This document shows positions 1 to 8,857 of a stretch of DNA of 64,000 nt, in pieces. Origin of the DNA: Micromonospora chersina (GTDB taxonomy: Bacteria > Actinomycetota > Actinomycetes > Mycobacteriales > Micromonosporaceae); assembly GCF_900091475.1 (NCBI RefSeq), contig NZ_FMIB01000002.1:6138001-6202000 (forward strand). Direction: 5' to 3'. A program made the position numbers and the translations under genes. Numbering within the stretch: position 1 is the stretch's first letter; each line of letters starts with the position of its first letter. Below the pieces are notes generated by a model that saw only the letters and a program-made list of their open reading frames with translations, did not search any database and was not told the DNA's origin.

Positions 1-696
1 GCGGTCACCGTGGTCAGCCGCCCCGAGTTTGCCGGCAGCGGCCTCACCCTGGCCGCGAACCGGGGCGGCGACTACCGGGGCGCGGCCGGCGCCGACCCGC
101 TCGCCGAGCGGATGCTCGCCGCCCTGGCGGCCGGTCCCGGGCCGACCCTGGTCTCCGGCTACCACCCCGACCTGGACCGGCACGGGCACCTCACCGGCGT
201 CGACTCCGCGCCCTGGCGGCTGGCCGCCGCCGACGTGGACCGCCTGCTCGCCCGGCTGGTCGACGGGCTGCCGCCGGACGCCGCCCTGCTGGTCACCGCC
301 GACCACGGGCAGCTCAACGTGCCCGACGGGCACCGGATCGACCTCGACACCGACCCCCGGCTGCGGGCCGGCGTCCGGGTGGTGGCCGGCGAGCCCCGGG
401 TCCGCTACCTGCACGTCGAGCCGGGCGCCACCGCCGACGTGGTGGCCGCCTGGTCGGCGGTGCTGGACGGCGCCGCCCGGGTGCTGACCCGGGCGGAGGC
501 GGTGGCCACCGGCTGGTTCGGGCCGGTGCCGGAGGCGCACCTGGGCCGGATCGGCGACGTGGTGGTGGTCTGCCGGGACACGTACGCCGTGGTCGCCACC
601 CGCTCGGAGCCGCCGATGGCGTCGCGGCTGGTCGCGTACCACGGCGCGGACACCGCCGCCGAGATGACCATCCCGCTGCTGGTGGTCCGCGGCTGA
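1..696 (+). CDS. Alkaline phosphatase superfamily / nucleotide pyrophosphatase-type phosphodiesterase, C-terminal part
   Basis: The frame is open from the first base, so the gene starts before the window and only about 231 C-terminal residues are visible. The stretch YHPDLDRHGH followed about 50 residues later by TADHGQ matches the metal-ligand motifs of type I phosphodiesterases / nucleotide pyrophosphatases, which hydrolyse phosphodiester or pyrophosphate bonds in an alkaline-phosphatase fold. The N-terminal nucleophile (Thr or Ser) and first metal ligands lie outside the window, so substrate and cell location cannot be judged. The stop at 696 is 45 bp before dinB, which has its own promoter box, so the two are probably separate units. 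Confidence 0.8.
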   Translation, partial: AVTVVSRPEFAGSGLTLAANRGGDYRGAAGADPLAERMLAALAAGPGPTLVSGYHPDLDRHGHLTGVDSAPWRLAAADVDRLLARLVDGLPPDAALLVTADHGQLNVPDGHRIDLDTDPRLRAGVRVVAGEPRVRYLHVEPGATADVVAAWSAVLDGAARVLTRAEAVATGWFGPVPEAHLGRIGDVVVVCRDTYAVVATRSEPPMASRLVAYHGADTAAEMTIPLLVVRG

Positions 697-729
697 CCCG
701 GCCGGCGCCGGTCTGTCGGACCGGGGGGC

Positions 730-735
730 TAGCCT
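730..735 (+). promoter_or_regulatory. -10 box of a leaderless dinB promoter
   Basis: TAGCCT fits the actinobacterial TANNNT -10 and ends 6 nt before the dinB ATG, leaving no room for a ribosome binding site. Transcription would start at or next to the start codon. No clear -35 is visible. Confidence 0.55.
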
Positions 736-741
736 GCGGGG

Positions 742-2001
742 ATGGGCCGCAGCCAGTCGTTGCCCCGGGGCGGTGATCCGCGCTTCGGGCCGGACGCCGA
801 CGACACCGGCTGCCCGATCCTGCACGTCGACATGGACGCCTTCTTCGCCTCGGTGGAGGTGCGCCGCCGCCCCGAGCTGCGCGGTCAGCCGGTCGTGGTG
901 GGCGGGATCGGTCCGCGCGGGGTGGTCAGCTCGGCCAGCTACGAGGCTCGCCGCTACGGCGTCCGCAGCGCCATGCCCACGGCCCGGGCCCGGGCGCTCT
1001 GCCCGCACGCGGTCTACCTGCCACCGGACTTCACGCAATACTCGGCCGCCTCCCGGGCGGTGATGCGGATCTTCCGCGACGTCACCCCGCTGGTCGAGCC
1101 GCTCTCCCTGGACGAGGCGTTCCTCGACGTGGCCGGCGCCCGGCGGCTCTTCGGCACCCCCACCGAGATCGCCCGGCTGATCCGCCGCCGGGTCGCCGAG
1201 GAGCAGGAGCTGACCTGCTCGGTCGGGGTGGCGCCGAGCAAGTTCGTGGCCAAGCTCGGCTCCACCCGCGCCAAGCCTGACGGCCTGCTCGTGGTGCCCG
1301 CCGCCCGGGTGCTGGAGTTCCTGCACCCGCTGCCGGTGGCGGCCCTGTGGGGGGTGGGGGAGCGGTCCGCGGAGGCGCTGCAACGGCTCGGCCTGCGCAC
1401 CGTGGGCGACCTGGCCGAGGCGCCGCCGGGGCTGCTCCGCCGGGCGGTGGGGGAGGCGTCCGCCGGCCACCTGCACGAGCTGGCCTGGGGGCGGGACCCG
1501 CGCCGGGTCTCCCCGGAGCACGTGGAGAAGTCGATCGGCGCGGAGGTCACCTTCGACACCGACGTCACCGACCCGGTGAAGATCCGCCGGGCGCTGCTCG
1601 CCCTCGCCGAGAAGGCCGGCGCCCGGCTGCGCGCGGCGGGTCAGGTGGGGCGGACCGTGTCGCTCAAGGTCCGGTTGGCCGACTTCCGCACGGTCAGCCG
1701 CTCCCGCACCCTCGGTGTGCCCACCGACACGGCGCGGGAGATGTTCGACACGGCATGGGCGCTCTGGACCGCCCTCGCCCCCGGCGAGCCGGTCCGTCTG
1801 GTCGGCGTCCGGATGGAGGGCCTCGCCGCGGCGGAGGAGACGCCGCAGCAGCTCACCCTGGGCGCGCCGGAGCGCGGCTGGCGGGAGGCGGAGGCGGCGG
1901 CCGACGCGGCGGCCGCCCGATTCGGGCGGTCCGTCATAGGTCCGGCCAGTCTTCTCGGCAGGCGCGACGTCCGGCGCGACGAAAAACCGACCCGGCCGTA
2001 G
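742..2001 (+). CDS. dinB: DNA polymerase IV, Y-family translesion polymerase
   Basis: 419 residues. The N-terminus has the palm motif VDMDAFFASVE, followed by YEARRYGVRSAMP and the second catalytic acidic motif LSLDEAFLDV, all typical of active DinB polymerases (IMS/UmuC fold), with helix-hairpin-helix and little-finger regions after them. QLTLG near residue 373 is a good beta-clamp binding motif. The enzyme copies past damaged template bases with low fidelity in the cytoplasm. The ATG at 742 is preceded by TAGCCT only 6 nt upstream, suggesting a leaderless transcript. No LexA-type box was recognised. The C-terminal tail after the clamp motif is basic and low in complexity. Confidence 0.95.
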   Translation: MGRSQSLPRGGDPRFGPDADDTGCPILHVDMDAFFASVEVRRRPELRGQPVVVGGIGPRGVVSSASYEARRYGVRSAMPTARARALCPHAVYLPPDFTQYSAASRAVMRIFRDVTPLVEPLSLDEAFLDVAGARRLFGTPTEIARLIRRRVAEEQELTCSVGVAPSKFVAKLGSTRAKPDGLLVVPAARVLEFLHPLPVAALWGVGERSAEALQRLGLRTVGDLAEAPPGLLRRAVGEASAGHLHELAWGRDPRRVSPEHVEKSIGAEVTFDTDVTDPVKIRRALLALAEKAGARLRAAGQVGRTVSLKVRLADFRTVSRSRTLGVPTDTAREMFDTAWALWTALAPGEPVRLVGVRMEGLAAAEETPQQLTLGAPERGWREAEAAADAAAARFGRSVIGPASLLGRRDVRRDEKPTRP

Positions 2002-2011
2002 GTCGTCCCGC

Positions 2012-2040
2012 TTTCCGACGCGCGAGCCCCCTCGTAGACT
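2012..2040 (+). promoter_or_regulatory. Possible promoter of the DUF3040 gene
   Basis: TAGACT at 2035-2040 is a good -10. A weak -35-like TTTCCG lies 17 bp upstream at 2012-2017. The start codon is 77 nt downstream. Confidence 0.35.
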
Positions 2041-2116
2041 TGCGGGTAAGCAGTCGGATGGCTGCCACGGTCTGTCGGCCCGACCGGGCCGACCAACGTG
2101 ACCGGGGAGGAGTGCC

Positions 2117-2512
2117 GTGCCGCTCTCGGAGCACGAGCAGCGGCTGTTCGAGCAGATCGAGCGGTCGCTTGCCGAGGACCCCAAATTCGCCTCGGCCGTG
2201 CGCGCCAGCGACCCGCGTTTCCACGCGCGGCGTCGCGTGCTCGTCGCTGCCGGCGTGGTCATCGCTGGTCTGGCCCTGTTGATCTACGGTGCCGTGATCA
2301 AGACGCCCCCGCTGGCCGTGGCGGGCTTCGTCGTCATGCTGGCCTCGTTGGGCTACGCGGTGCAGTCGCACCGCCGATCCCAGTCGCCCGACCTGCACGT
2401 GGTCGGCGGCACGACGAGCCGTCGTCGTCCCCGTGGCCGCAGCGGCCGCCGGGGCTCCTTCCTCGACCGGATGGAGGACCGCTGGCGGCAGCGCCCGGAG
2501 GGCCACCGCTGA
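2117..2512 (+). CDS. DUF3040 family membrane protein
   Basis: 131 residues. It starts MPLSEHEQRLFEQIERSLAEDP, the recognisable signature of actinobacterial DUF3040 proteins. Two hydrophobic segments follow (about residues 38-58 and 63-80), then a basic Arg-rich tail. Topology is probably two membrane helices with cytoplasmic ends. The GTG start at 2117 has an excellent ribosome site (GGGGAGGAG at 2104-2112). The function of the family is unknown; it is commonly found near cell-wall and division genes in this phylum, as here. Isolated unit, convergent with the transglutaminase operon. Confidence 0.85.
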   Translation: MPLSEHEQRLFEQIERSLAEDPKFASAVRASDPRFHARRRVLVAAGVVIAGLALLIYGAVIKTPPLAVAGFVVMLASLGYAVQSHRRSQSPDLHVVGGTTSRRRPRGRSGRRGSFLDRMEDRWRQRPEGHR

Positions 2513-2828
2513 GCACCTCCCGCCGCTGACCGGCGGGACCAGCGCGACGACCGGTCGCCGACATGTCCGGCGACCGTGGCCGCTTCCGCGCGCCCTGACC
2601 CTCCCTGATCCTCGCGCCCACGTCGCGCCCGCGTGCCCACCCCGCGGCCCGCACGTCCCACCGCGGCGTCGATCAAGAAGTTTGCGTCGACGCGGGCTGG
2701 CTTTTTGACGCAAACCTCTTGATCAACCCACCTCTGGCGGTGGCGCCAGCGCCCGGCGCCGGGGACGGGACGGGGGTGGGGACCCGGTCCGGCCCGTCGG
2801 CGGGGGAGCGCCGGCGGGCGGAACCGGG
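2513..2828. other. Intergenic region between convergent genes
   Basis: 316 bp without a supported gene. It holds the inverted repeat at 2671-2724 (listed separately). The rest is GC-rich sequence with no recognised RNA gene or promoter. Confidence 0.7.
2671..2724. repeat. 18-bp inverted repeat with T-rich loop end (possible dispersed repeat or bidirectional terminator)
   Basis: Left arm 2671-2688 and right arm 2707-2724 are reverse complements at 17 of 18 positions, around an 18-nt loop ending in CTTTTT. Both arms carry GTTTGCGTC next to a GATCAAG end. It lies between convergent genes, so it could end transcription from both sides. The low GC of the arms contrasts with the surroundings, which suggests a mobile or dispersed element rather than ordinary spacer. 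Confidence 0.7.
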
Positions 2829-5297
2829 TCAGCGGGCCGGGCGGCCCGCCAGGAGACGACGCGGGTTCCAGCGCAGCAGTCGCTGCCGCACCTGCCCGGT
2901 CGTGGTGACCAGTCGGGTCGAGCGGTCGGTCAGGGCGGTCCGCCAGCGGAGCAGCACCGACGGCGGCAACACGGCGGCCAGCAGCCGGGTACGCCGGTCC
3001 GCCCGGGCCGCGAGGGCGCCGCGCACCGACCGCAGGGCCGGGTACAGCTCCTCGCCGGTCAGCGGGTCGCGGGCGTAGCGGGCCCGCTCCTCCGCCCGGC
3101 CCAGCAGCCGGACCCCGGTGACCGCCCCGGCGTCCTCGACAAGCGCCTCCCGGGCCAGCCGCTCGGCGGTCGTGCGGGGTGTCTCCGTCCGGTCCACCCG
3201 GACGTGGAAGTCGACAAGCGTGTCGATCAGCTCGTCCCAGGCGGCGTGCGCGTCCGCGCGGGCCCGGTCGGCGTCCACGCCGACCACGATCTCGCGCGCC
3301 TCGCCCCGCTGCCCGGGCACGGCGGCCAGGGTGGTGGCCGTGGGCACGGTCGCCCGGGCTCGCCGGCGCCGGCGCAGCGCGGAGCGGCGCAGGGCCGGCA
3401 CCGCGAGCAGCGCGAGCAGGACGACGGCACCGGCCACCCACCACGGCCACACCGGGTTCTGCCGGGTCGGGCCGTTGTCGCCGACGGCCAGGCCCTGGTC
3501 GGCGTCCTTGTCGAGGCGGTCCGGGTCCTCCGCGCTGGCCGAGGGGTCGGCCCCGCCAGGGGCGGTGGTGCTCCCGGGCAGGGGGGTGACCTCCTCGGGG
3601 GCGTCGGTGTCCGGGGCCCAGGCCGAGCGGACCGACCCCACGACGCTCGCCGCCGGGGTGGCGTCGAACGGCACCCAGCCGATCCCGCCGAAGTAGACCT
3701 CGGTCCAGGCGTGCAGGTTCCGGTTGGTCAGCACGTACGCGCCGCCGCCGGAGTTGCTGCCGTTGCTGAAGCCGAACGCCACCCGCGCGGGGATGCCGGC
3801 CGACCGGACCAGCCACGCCATCGCGGCGGCGTACTGCTGGCAGAAGCCCACCTTGGTGGCGAGGAAGTCGGTGATGTCGTCCCCGCTGGTGCCGCCCCGG
3901 GTGGACAGCGAGTACGTGAACCCGTTCTCCACCGAGAAGTAGTCGTAGATCGCCCGGACCTTGTCGTAGTCGTTCGTGCGGCCCTTGACCAGCTGTTCGA
4001 CCAGCCGGGTGACGGCCCGGACGGACGGCGTGACGGTCTGCTGCCGCAGCACCGGGTCGTCGGCCGGCAGGGAGGGCGCCGCGCGCAGCGCCGCCGGGCT
4101 GAACGTCGAACGGACGTAGTCGAACGAGTAGCGCTTGCCCCGGGAGTTCTCCCGGTTGGAGAAGACGATCTGGAGGTTCGGGTCGTAGAGCCAGTTGCCG
4201 CCGACGTCCTCGGTCTTCACCGGCTCGGCGTAGACCGGCAGCAGCGGCATGTTGAGGTTCTTGCTCACCTCGACGCTGGCCCGGTAGCGCTGCTGCTCCA
4301 CGCCCCGGCCGCCGCGCTCCGCCGGGTCGGGCAGGTTCCGGTTGGCCGGCCGCCCGGTGGGCACCCGCACCCGGAAGCCGTCCGGCCGCAGCTCGTCGGC
4401 GACCCCGAAGCGCAGATAGAACGGGGCCGGCTCGTTGGTGGTGACCTTGACCAGCTCGGTCACCTCGGTCTGGTTGAGCTGGCCGCTGAGCGCGGCGAAC
4501 AGGTCGATCCGGCCGGGGCTGCCGCCCTGGCCCGGCCGCCCGTTGCCGGTGCCCGTGCCGTTGCCGACGGCGCTCATCAGCCCGCCGGTCATCCCGGGCA
4601 CGACCAGGGGCAGGGCGACCGCGAGGGCCACACCGACCACGGCCAGCCGCCGGCCCGCCGCGGCGAGCGGCGACGCCTCCCAGACGTCGACGTCGCGCCC
4701 CTCGCCGGTGAACCGGCGGCCGAACCGGCGTACGCGGTCGACGTTGTCGGTGACCAGCAGCCACAGGTAGCCGCAGGCGCCCACCACGAACGGGGTGGCG
4801 GGGACGCTGTCCACGTAGACCGCCACCGGCACCGAGTAGATGGCCAGCATGGGCAGCCCGGCCAGCGCGGGCCGGCGCAGCCCGACGGTGAGCACGTCCA
4901 CCACGATGGCCACCGCGCCGATGCCCAGCACGGCGAGGAAGAGCAGCGAGTCGACGTCGGGCACCTGCACGCCGTACGAGCGCATGTCGGGCAGCGAGGC
5001 GTTCAGCAGGTCGCCGAAGTGGGCGAAGGTGGCCGGGGTGGGCACGAACGCGAAGAACTCGGTGCCACCCGGGAAGACCCAGGTCAGGGCGAGCGTGAGA
5101 CCGGCCAGCATGGCCAGCACCTGGCCCCACAGCGGCGCCCGGGCCAACCGGCTCAGCGCGGCCGCGCCGGCCACCACGGCCACCACGATGGCCGCCTGGA
5201 CGAGCCAGGTCCAGCGCTCGAAGATCACCGACAGCGGTGCCGCCGCCAGCAGGGTCGCCGCCGCGGCGACGAAGCCGAGGTTGCGGTGCGCGGTCAC
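2829..5297 (-). CDS. DUF3488 / transglutaminase-like membrane protein
   Basis: 822 residues from a GTG at 5297 with GGAAGG just upstream; an upstream extension in the same frame lies inside the preceding gene and is rejected. The first about 210 residues hold several membrane helices (DUF3488 region), followed by an extracytoplasmic transglutaminase-core domain with a complete Cys-His-Asp triad: Cys in VGFCQQYA, His in NLHAWTEVYF, Asp in FDATP. A further membrane helix and a basic cytoplasmic tail end the protein (DUF4129-like). It is the last gene of a MoxR-DUF58-transglutaminase operon, 16 bp after the DUF58 stop. Such triads are widespread and thought to act on the envelope; the substrate is unknown. 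Confidence 0.9.
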   Translation of the reverse strand: MTAHRNLGFVAAAATLLAAAPLSVIFERWTWLVQAAIVVAVVAGAAALSRLARAPLWGQVLAMLAGLTLALTWVFPGGTEFFAFVPTPATFAHFGDLLNASLPDMRSYGVQVPDVDSLLFLAVLGIGAVAIVVDVLTVGLRRPALAGLPMLAIYSVPVAVYVDSVPATPFVVGACGYLWLLVTDNVDRVRRFGRRFTGEGRDVDVWEASPLAAAGRRLAVVGVALAVALPLVVPGMTGGLMSAVGNGTGTGNGRPGQGGSPGRIDLFAALSGQLNQTEVTELVKVTTNEPAPFYLRFGVADELRPDGFRVRVPTGRPANRNLPDPAERGGRGVEQQRYRASVEVSKNLNMPLLPVYAEPVKTEDVGGNWLYDPNLQIVFSNRENSRGKRYSFDYVRSTFSPAALRAAPSLPADDPVLRQQTVTPSVRAVTRLVEQLVKGRTNDYDKVRAIYDYFSVENGFTYSLSTRGGTSGDDITDFLATKVGFCQQYAAAMAWLVRSAGIPARVAFGFSNGSNSGGGAYVLTNRNLHAWTEVYFGGIGWVPFDATPAASVVGSVRSAWAPDTDAPEEVTPLPGSTTAPGGADPSASAEDPDRLDKDADQGLAVGDNGPTRQNPVWPWWVAGAVVLLALLAVPALRRSALRRRRRARATVPTATTLAAVPGQRGEAREIVVGVDADRARADAHAAWDELIDTLVDFHVRVDRTETPRTTAERLAREALVEDAGAVTGVRLLGRAEERARYARDPLTGEELYPALRSVRGALAARADRRTRLLAAVLPPSVLLRWRTALTDRSTRLVTTTGQVRQRLLRWNPRRLLAGRPAR

Positions 5298-5313
5298 GGG
5301 TCCACCCTTCCGG

Positions 5314-6612
5314 TCATCGCACGCCTCCGGCGACCGTCTCGGCCAGCGCCGCCCGCAGCGCGAACCCCTGCGAGCCGCGGGCCGCCTGCGGCCAGAGCAC
5401 CGGCAGCCGGTTGCCGTGCTCGACACCGATCACCCGCCAGCCGCTCTGCAGCAGGGCGAGCGCGGCGGCGCCGTGCGCGTGCTCCGCCTCGGCCCGCGCC
5501 TTCGGCGGCAGGTTCAGCCAGGTGTTGCTGTCGAGCAGGAAGCCCACGCAGGTCGCGCCGCTGGTGCGCAGCCCGGCCAGCAGCTCCGCCTCGGCGGTGC
5601 TCAACGTGCCGAGCAGCGCGATGATCAGGCCGCCGTCGGCCCGCTGCCGGACCTGCTGCACCAGCGTTGTCAGCTCGCCGCGCTTGTCGAGGTGCACCTC
5701 GGCGAGGTGGTCGAGGAGCACGCCCTCGCCGCCGGCCTCGGTGGCGTCCACGTCCGCGCCGTTGCCGGTGACCAGGCGCAGCTTGTAGCCGGCCTGGCGC
5801 AGGTGCACGGCGACGCTGGCGGCGGTGGAGACGGCCCATTCGAAGCTCGCCGTGGGCCCCTCGCCCCGGTGCCCGGCGGCGCGGGTGTCCAGCACCACGG
5901 TGGCCCGGCTCTCCCAGGGCTGCTCCTCCCGGCGGACCATGAGCTCGCCGGTGCGGGCCGTCGACTTCCAGTGCACCCGGCGCAGGTCGTCGCCCATCCG
6001 GTACTCCCGGGTGGCGGCGTCGTCCTCGCCGTGCACCGCCACCGACCGGGCCCGGCTGTCGCCGCTGCCCGCGTACTCGCCGGGGAGGCGGACCGAGGGC
6101 AGTGGGGTGACCTGCGGGATCACCGTGAGGTGGTCGGTGCTGGGGAAGGCCCGGGTCAGCTCGCACAGCCCGAACGGGTCGGTCAGCCGGATCACCAGCG
6201 GGCCGACCTCGTAGCGGCCGCGCACGTCGGCGCGGACCGTGTACGCCACCGAGCTGGCCTGGTGGGCGCCGAGGCGCTCCAGCACCACCCGCGGCCGGCT
6301 GCCGAGCGCGTAGGGCAGCCGGTCCTCCAGCAGCAGCGTGCCGGTGGGCAGCCGGGACAGGTTCTGCAGCCGCAGCACCACCCGGGAACTCGCCCCGACC
6401 GGCACCCGGTGCGGCTCCAGCGACCGGTTGCAGGCGAGCTTGTAGCGGCTGCGCCCGACGTAGGCCGCCGCGAGCAGCGGCAGGATGGCGAGCAGGATGG
6501 CCACCCGGAGCAGGTCCTTCTCGCCCAGGATGGCGGCGGAGATCGCGGCGGCGACCGCGGCCGCCAGGAAGGAGCGGCCGCGGGTGGTCAGCCCTCGCAG
6601 CCCGTCGCGCAC
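5314..6612 (-). CDS. DUF58 domain protein, partner of MoxR ATPase
   Basis: 432 residues, GTG start. Two hydrophobic helices occur near residues 15-48, then a soluble region with the DUF58 hallmark REYRMGDDLRRVHWKSTAR (about residues 201-219) and a von Willebrand A-like fold at the C-terminus. DUF58 proteins are membrane-anchored partners of MoxR AAA+ ATPases. The gene begins one base after the MoxR stop and is followed after 16 bp by the transglutaminase gene, so the three are surely co-transcribed. Molecular function is inferred only from family and context. Confidence 0.9.
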   Translation of the reverse strand: MRDGLRGLTTRGRSFLAAAVAAAISAAILGEKDLLRVAILLAILPLLAAAYVGRSRYKLACNRSLEPHRVPVGASSRVVLRLQNLSRLPTGTLLLEDRLPYALGSRPRVVLERLGAHQASSVAYTVRADVRGRYEVGPLVIRLTDPFGLCELTRAFPSTDHLTVIPQVTPLPSVRLPGEYAGSGDSRARSVAVHGEDDAATREYRMGDDLRRVHWKSTARTGELMVRREEQPWESRATVVLDTRAAGHRGEGPTASFEWAVSTAASVAVHLRQAGYKLRLVTGNGADVDATEAGGEGVLLDHLAEVHLDKRGELTTLVQQVRQRADGGLIIALLGTLSTAEAELLAGLRTSGATCVGFLLDSNTWLNLPPKARAEAEHAHGAAALALLQSGWRVIGVEHGNRLPVLWPQAARGSQGFALRAALAETVAGGVR

Positions 6613-6613
6613 C

Positions 6614-7669
6614 TCACGGCCTCCGCGGCTCGTACGGCCCGCGACCGTTGCCCGTGCCGCCGGGCCGGGTGTCGTACGGGGAGCGCTTGCGGTCGTGCGG
6701 GAGCGGGAGGCGGTGCACCAGCTCGGCGACGATCGCGTCGGTGGTGCGCCGGGCCAGCTGCGCGTCGGCGGTCGGGATGATGCGGTGCGCCAGCACCGGC
6801 ACCGCGAGGGCCTGGAGGTCGTCCGGGAGGACGTAGTCGCGGCCCTCCAGGGCGGCCACCGCGCGGGCGGTGCGCAGCAGCTGGAGGGTGGCCCGCGGGG
6901 ACGCGCCGAGCCGCAGGTCGGGCGCCTCGCGGGTGGCGGTCACCAGGTCGATGGCGTACTGCTTGACGGCGTCGGCGACGTGCACCTGCCGGACGTGGCC
7001 GATCAGCCGGCGGACGGTGGCCGCGTCGGAGACCGGCCGCAGCTCGTGCAGCGGGTCGGTGGCGCCGTGGCCGTCCAGCATGGCCAGCTCGGCGTTCGGG
7101 TCCGGGTAGCCCATCGCGATCCGGGCGGTGAACCGGTCGCGCTGCGCCTCCGGCAGCGGGTAGGTCCCCTCCATCTCGATGGGGTTCTGCGTCGCGACCA
7201 CCATGAACGGGGTCTGGAGCTGGTAGGTCACGCCGTCGACGGTGACCTGCCGTTCCTCCATGCACTCCAGCAGCGCCGACTGGGTCTTCGGCGAGGCCCG
7301 GTTGATCTCGTCGCCGACCACCAGGTTGGCGAAGACCGCGCCGGGGCGGAACTCGAAGTCGTGCGTCTCCTGGTTGTAGACGCTGACGCCGGTGACGTCG
7401 CTGGGCAGCAGGTCCGGGGTGAACTGGATCCGGCGCACGGAGCAGTCGATGGACCGCGCCATGGCCTTGGCCAGCTTGGTCTTGCCGACGCCGGGGACGT
7501 CCTCGATCAGCAGGTGGCCCTCGGCGAGCAGCACCGCGAGGGCGAGCCGGACGGTGGCCGTCTTGCCCTCGATGACCTGCTCGATGTTGGCCACGATGGC
7601 CTCACTGGCGGCGCGGAACTCGTCGTGCGGCAGCAGACCGCCCACCTCGTCCCAGGTCTGTTGTGTCAC
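6614..7669 (-). CDS. MoxR-family AAA+ ATPase
   Basis: 351 residues, GTG start with GGAGGAGG upstream. Walker A is GVGKTKLAKA (about residue 81), Walker B lies around VVGDEINRA, and sensor residues follow in ATQNPIEMEGTYPLPEAQ, a classic MoxR stretch. MoxR ATPases are cytoplasmic chaperones thought to mature or insert metal cofactors or remodel partner proteins containing VWA/DUF58 domains. First gene of the MoxR-DUF58-transglutaminase operon. Upstream on this strand, TATACA (complement of 7701-7706) could be the -10. Confidence 0.92.
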   Translation of the reverse strand: MTQQTWDEVGGLLPHDEFRAASEAIVANIEQVIEGKTATVRLALAVLLAEGHLLIEDVPGVGKTKLAKAMARSIDCSVRRIQFTPDLLPSDVTGVSVYNQETHDFEFRPGAVFANLVVGDEINRASPKTQSALLECMEERQVTVDGVTYQLQTPFMVVATQNPIEMEGTYPLPEAQRDRFTARIAMGYPDPNAELAMLDGHGATDPLHELRPVSDAATVRRLIGHVRQVHVADAVKQYAIDLVTATREAPDLRLGASPRATLQLLRTARAVAALEGRDYVLPDDLQALAVPVLAHRIIPTADAQLARRTTDAIVAELVHRLPLPHDRKRSPYDTRPGGTGNGRGPYEPRRP

Positions 7670-7932
7670 GGGCCTCCTCCTCGTCGCCGGACGGCAGCTC
7701 TGTATAGAGCACCTGGACCCGCCGTTGGGTTCGCGACGCCGAGCCTCGTCTGCCGCAAAAATCTCACTGGCCTCTCAGGCTAACCATGTTTCTCGTTGTC
7801 GCCGACCCCCGCAGGCGGTCGGCCGGTTACGCCCGGAATATTCGCCGGACCGGGGGACGCGTGACCGGCTCGCCGGCGGGTAGCCGGGTCCCGGTTCCTG
7901 TCGCGAGGGCGGCGGGGCGGGGAGGTGAGCGG

Positions 7933-8742
7933 GTGCGAGGGGATCGGGAGATCTACGGCGACACCGGTGACGGTGGGGTCCGGCTCGGCGCCGGCGCCGC
8001 CCGCTGGCACCTGTACGACGACCACGTACACCTCACGCCGCACCACACCGGCGGTCGGCTGGCGCGCTTCGACGCCGAGCTGCTGCCCTTCGTCGAGGAC
8101 CTGGACGCCTGCGCCCTGGCCGTCATCGACATGCAGAACGACTTCTGCGCGCCGGGCGGCTGGACCGACCGGTCGGGGCTGGACCACACCGGCTGCCGGG
8201 CGGCCATTCCTGGTGCGGTCCGGGCGGTGGAGGCGGCCCGCCGGCACGGCATGCCGGTCATCTGGATCTACTGGCACAACCGGACCGACCTGCGCAACCT
8301 GGGCGCCCCGACGCTCTGGTCCTTCAAGCACCGGACGGACCAGGCCGGCATCGGCGAGGAACTGGACCGCGGCCGGGTGCTCATCGAGGGCTCCTGGGGC
8401 GCCGCGCTGGTGGACGAGCTGGCGGCGCTTGTCGGCCCGGACGACGTCCACGTCGAGAAGTTCCGGATGAACGGGTTCCACGGCACCCAGCTCGACCAGG
8501 TGCTGCGGACCCAGGGGCTGCGGACGCTCTTCCTGGCCGGGGTCAACGTCGACCAGTGCGTGAGCACCACCATGGAGGACGCCTACTTCCGGGACTACGC
8601 GGCGGTGCTGCTGACCGACGCCACGGCGACCTCCAGCCCGGACTACTGCAAGGAGGCGGTGATCTTCAACGCCAAGCAGTGCTGGGGGTTCGTCACCGAC
8701 AGCGGGCGGTTCGCCCAGCCCGCGCCGTACCCGTCGAGGTGA
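7933..8742 (+). CDS. Isochorismatase-fold cysteine hydrolase
   Basis: 269 residues from the GTG at 7933, chosen for the ribosome site GGAGGTGAG just upstream; the frame is open further 5' but that part is low-complexity. The three catalytic residues of the family are visible: Asp in AVIDMQNDFC, Lys in HVEKFRMNGF and Cys in GVNVDQCVSTTMED. The family includes ureidoacrylate amidohydrolase, nicotinamidase and N-carbamoylsarcosine amidase. The order of motifs resembles amidohydrolases such as RutB, but no pyrimidine-degradation genes are adjacent, so substrate is unassigned. The N-terminal about 60 residues ahead of the fold are longer than in most relatives. Confidence 0.85.
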   Translation: MRGDREIYGDTGDGGVRLGAGAARWHLYDDHVHLTPHHTGGRLARFDAELLPFVEDLDACALAVIDMQNDFCAPGGWTDRSGLDHTGCRAAIPGAVRAVEAARRHGMPVIWIYWHNRTDLRNLGAPTLWSFKHRTDQAGIGEELDRGRVLIEGSWGAALVDELAALVGPDDVHVEKFRMNGFHGTQLDQVLRTQGLRTLFLAGVNVDQCVSTTMEDAYFRDYAAVLLTDATATSSPDYCKEAVIFNAKQCWGFVTDSGRFAQPAPYPSR

Positions 8743-8805
8743 CCCGCCGGGCCGCGCCGTCCCACCTGCCGGGCAACGGGCGCGAGGCGTGACCGGCCGG
8801 CGGGG

Positions 8806-8811
8806 TACACT
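8806..8811 (+). promoter_or_regulatory. -10 box for the leuS leader transcript
   Basis: TACACT ends 7 nt before the leader-peptide ATG at 8819, so the leader would be translated from a leaderless mRNA. Confidence 0.5.
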
Positions 8812-8818
8812 GCCGGTC

Positions 8819-8857
8819 ATGGCCGGAGTCTTCCTGCTTCTTACCGAGCCGTGCTGA
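8819..8857 (+). CDS. Leucine-rich leader peptide of leuS
   Basis: A 12-codon open frame (MAGVFLLLTEPC, then TGA) with three consecutive leucine codons, CTG CTT CTT, at 8834-8842. CTT is a rare codon in such GC-rich DNA, so two in a row make a sensitive gauge of charged leucyl-tRNA. It sits directly upstream of a hairpin-plus-U-run terminator and of leuS, the arrangement of a classical attenuator. Predicted leuS attenuators have been described for some Streptomyces; I infer the same mechanism here. Confidence 0.7.
   Translation: MAGVFLLLTEPC

Noticed and set aside
2353..5130. A 925-residue open frame on the minus strand over the transglutaminase gene
   Set aside because: It is Arg/Gly/Pro-rich out-of-frame translation of GC-rich DNA; the frame at 2829-5297 has membrane helices and a complete catalytic triad.
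3204..5624. An 806-residue plus-strand open frame opposite the transglutaminase gene
   Set aside because: Composition is Val/Gly/Arg/His repeats typical of antisense translation, with no domain-like sequence.
7690..7740. tRNA-like fold near GCTCTGTATAGAGC
   Set aside because: Only one short hairpin can be drawn; there are no D or T arms and no CCA-proximal acceptor stem. More likely part of the MoxR promoter.
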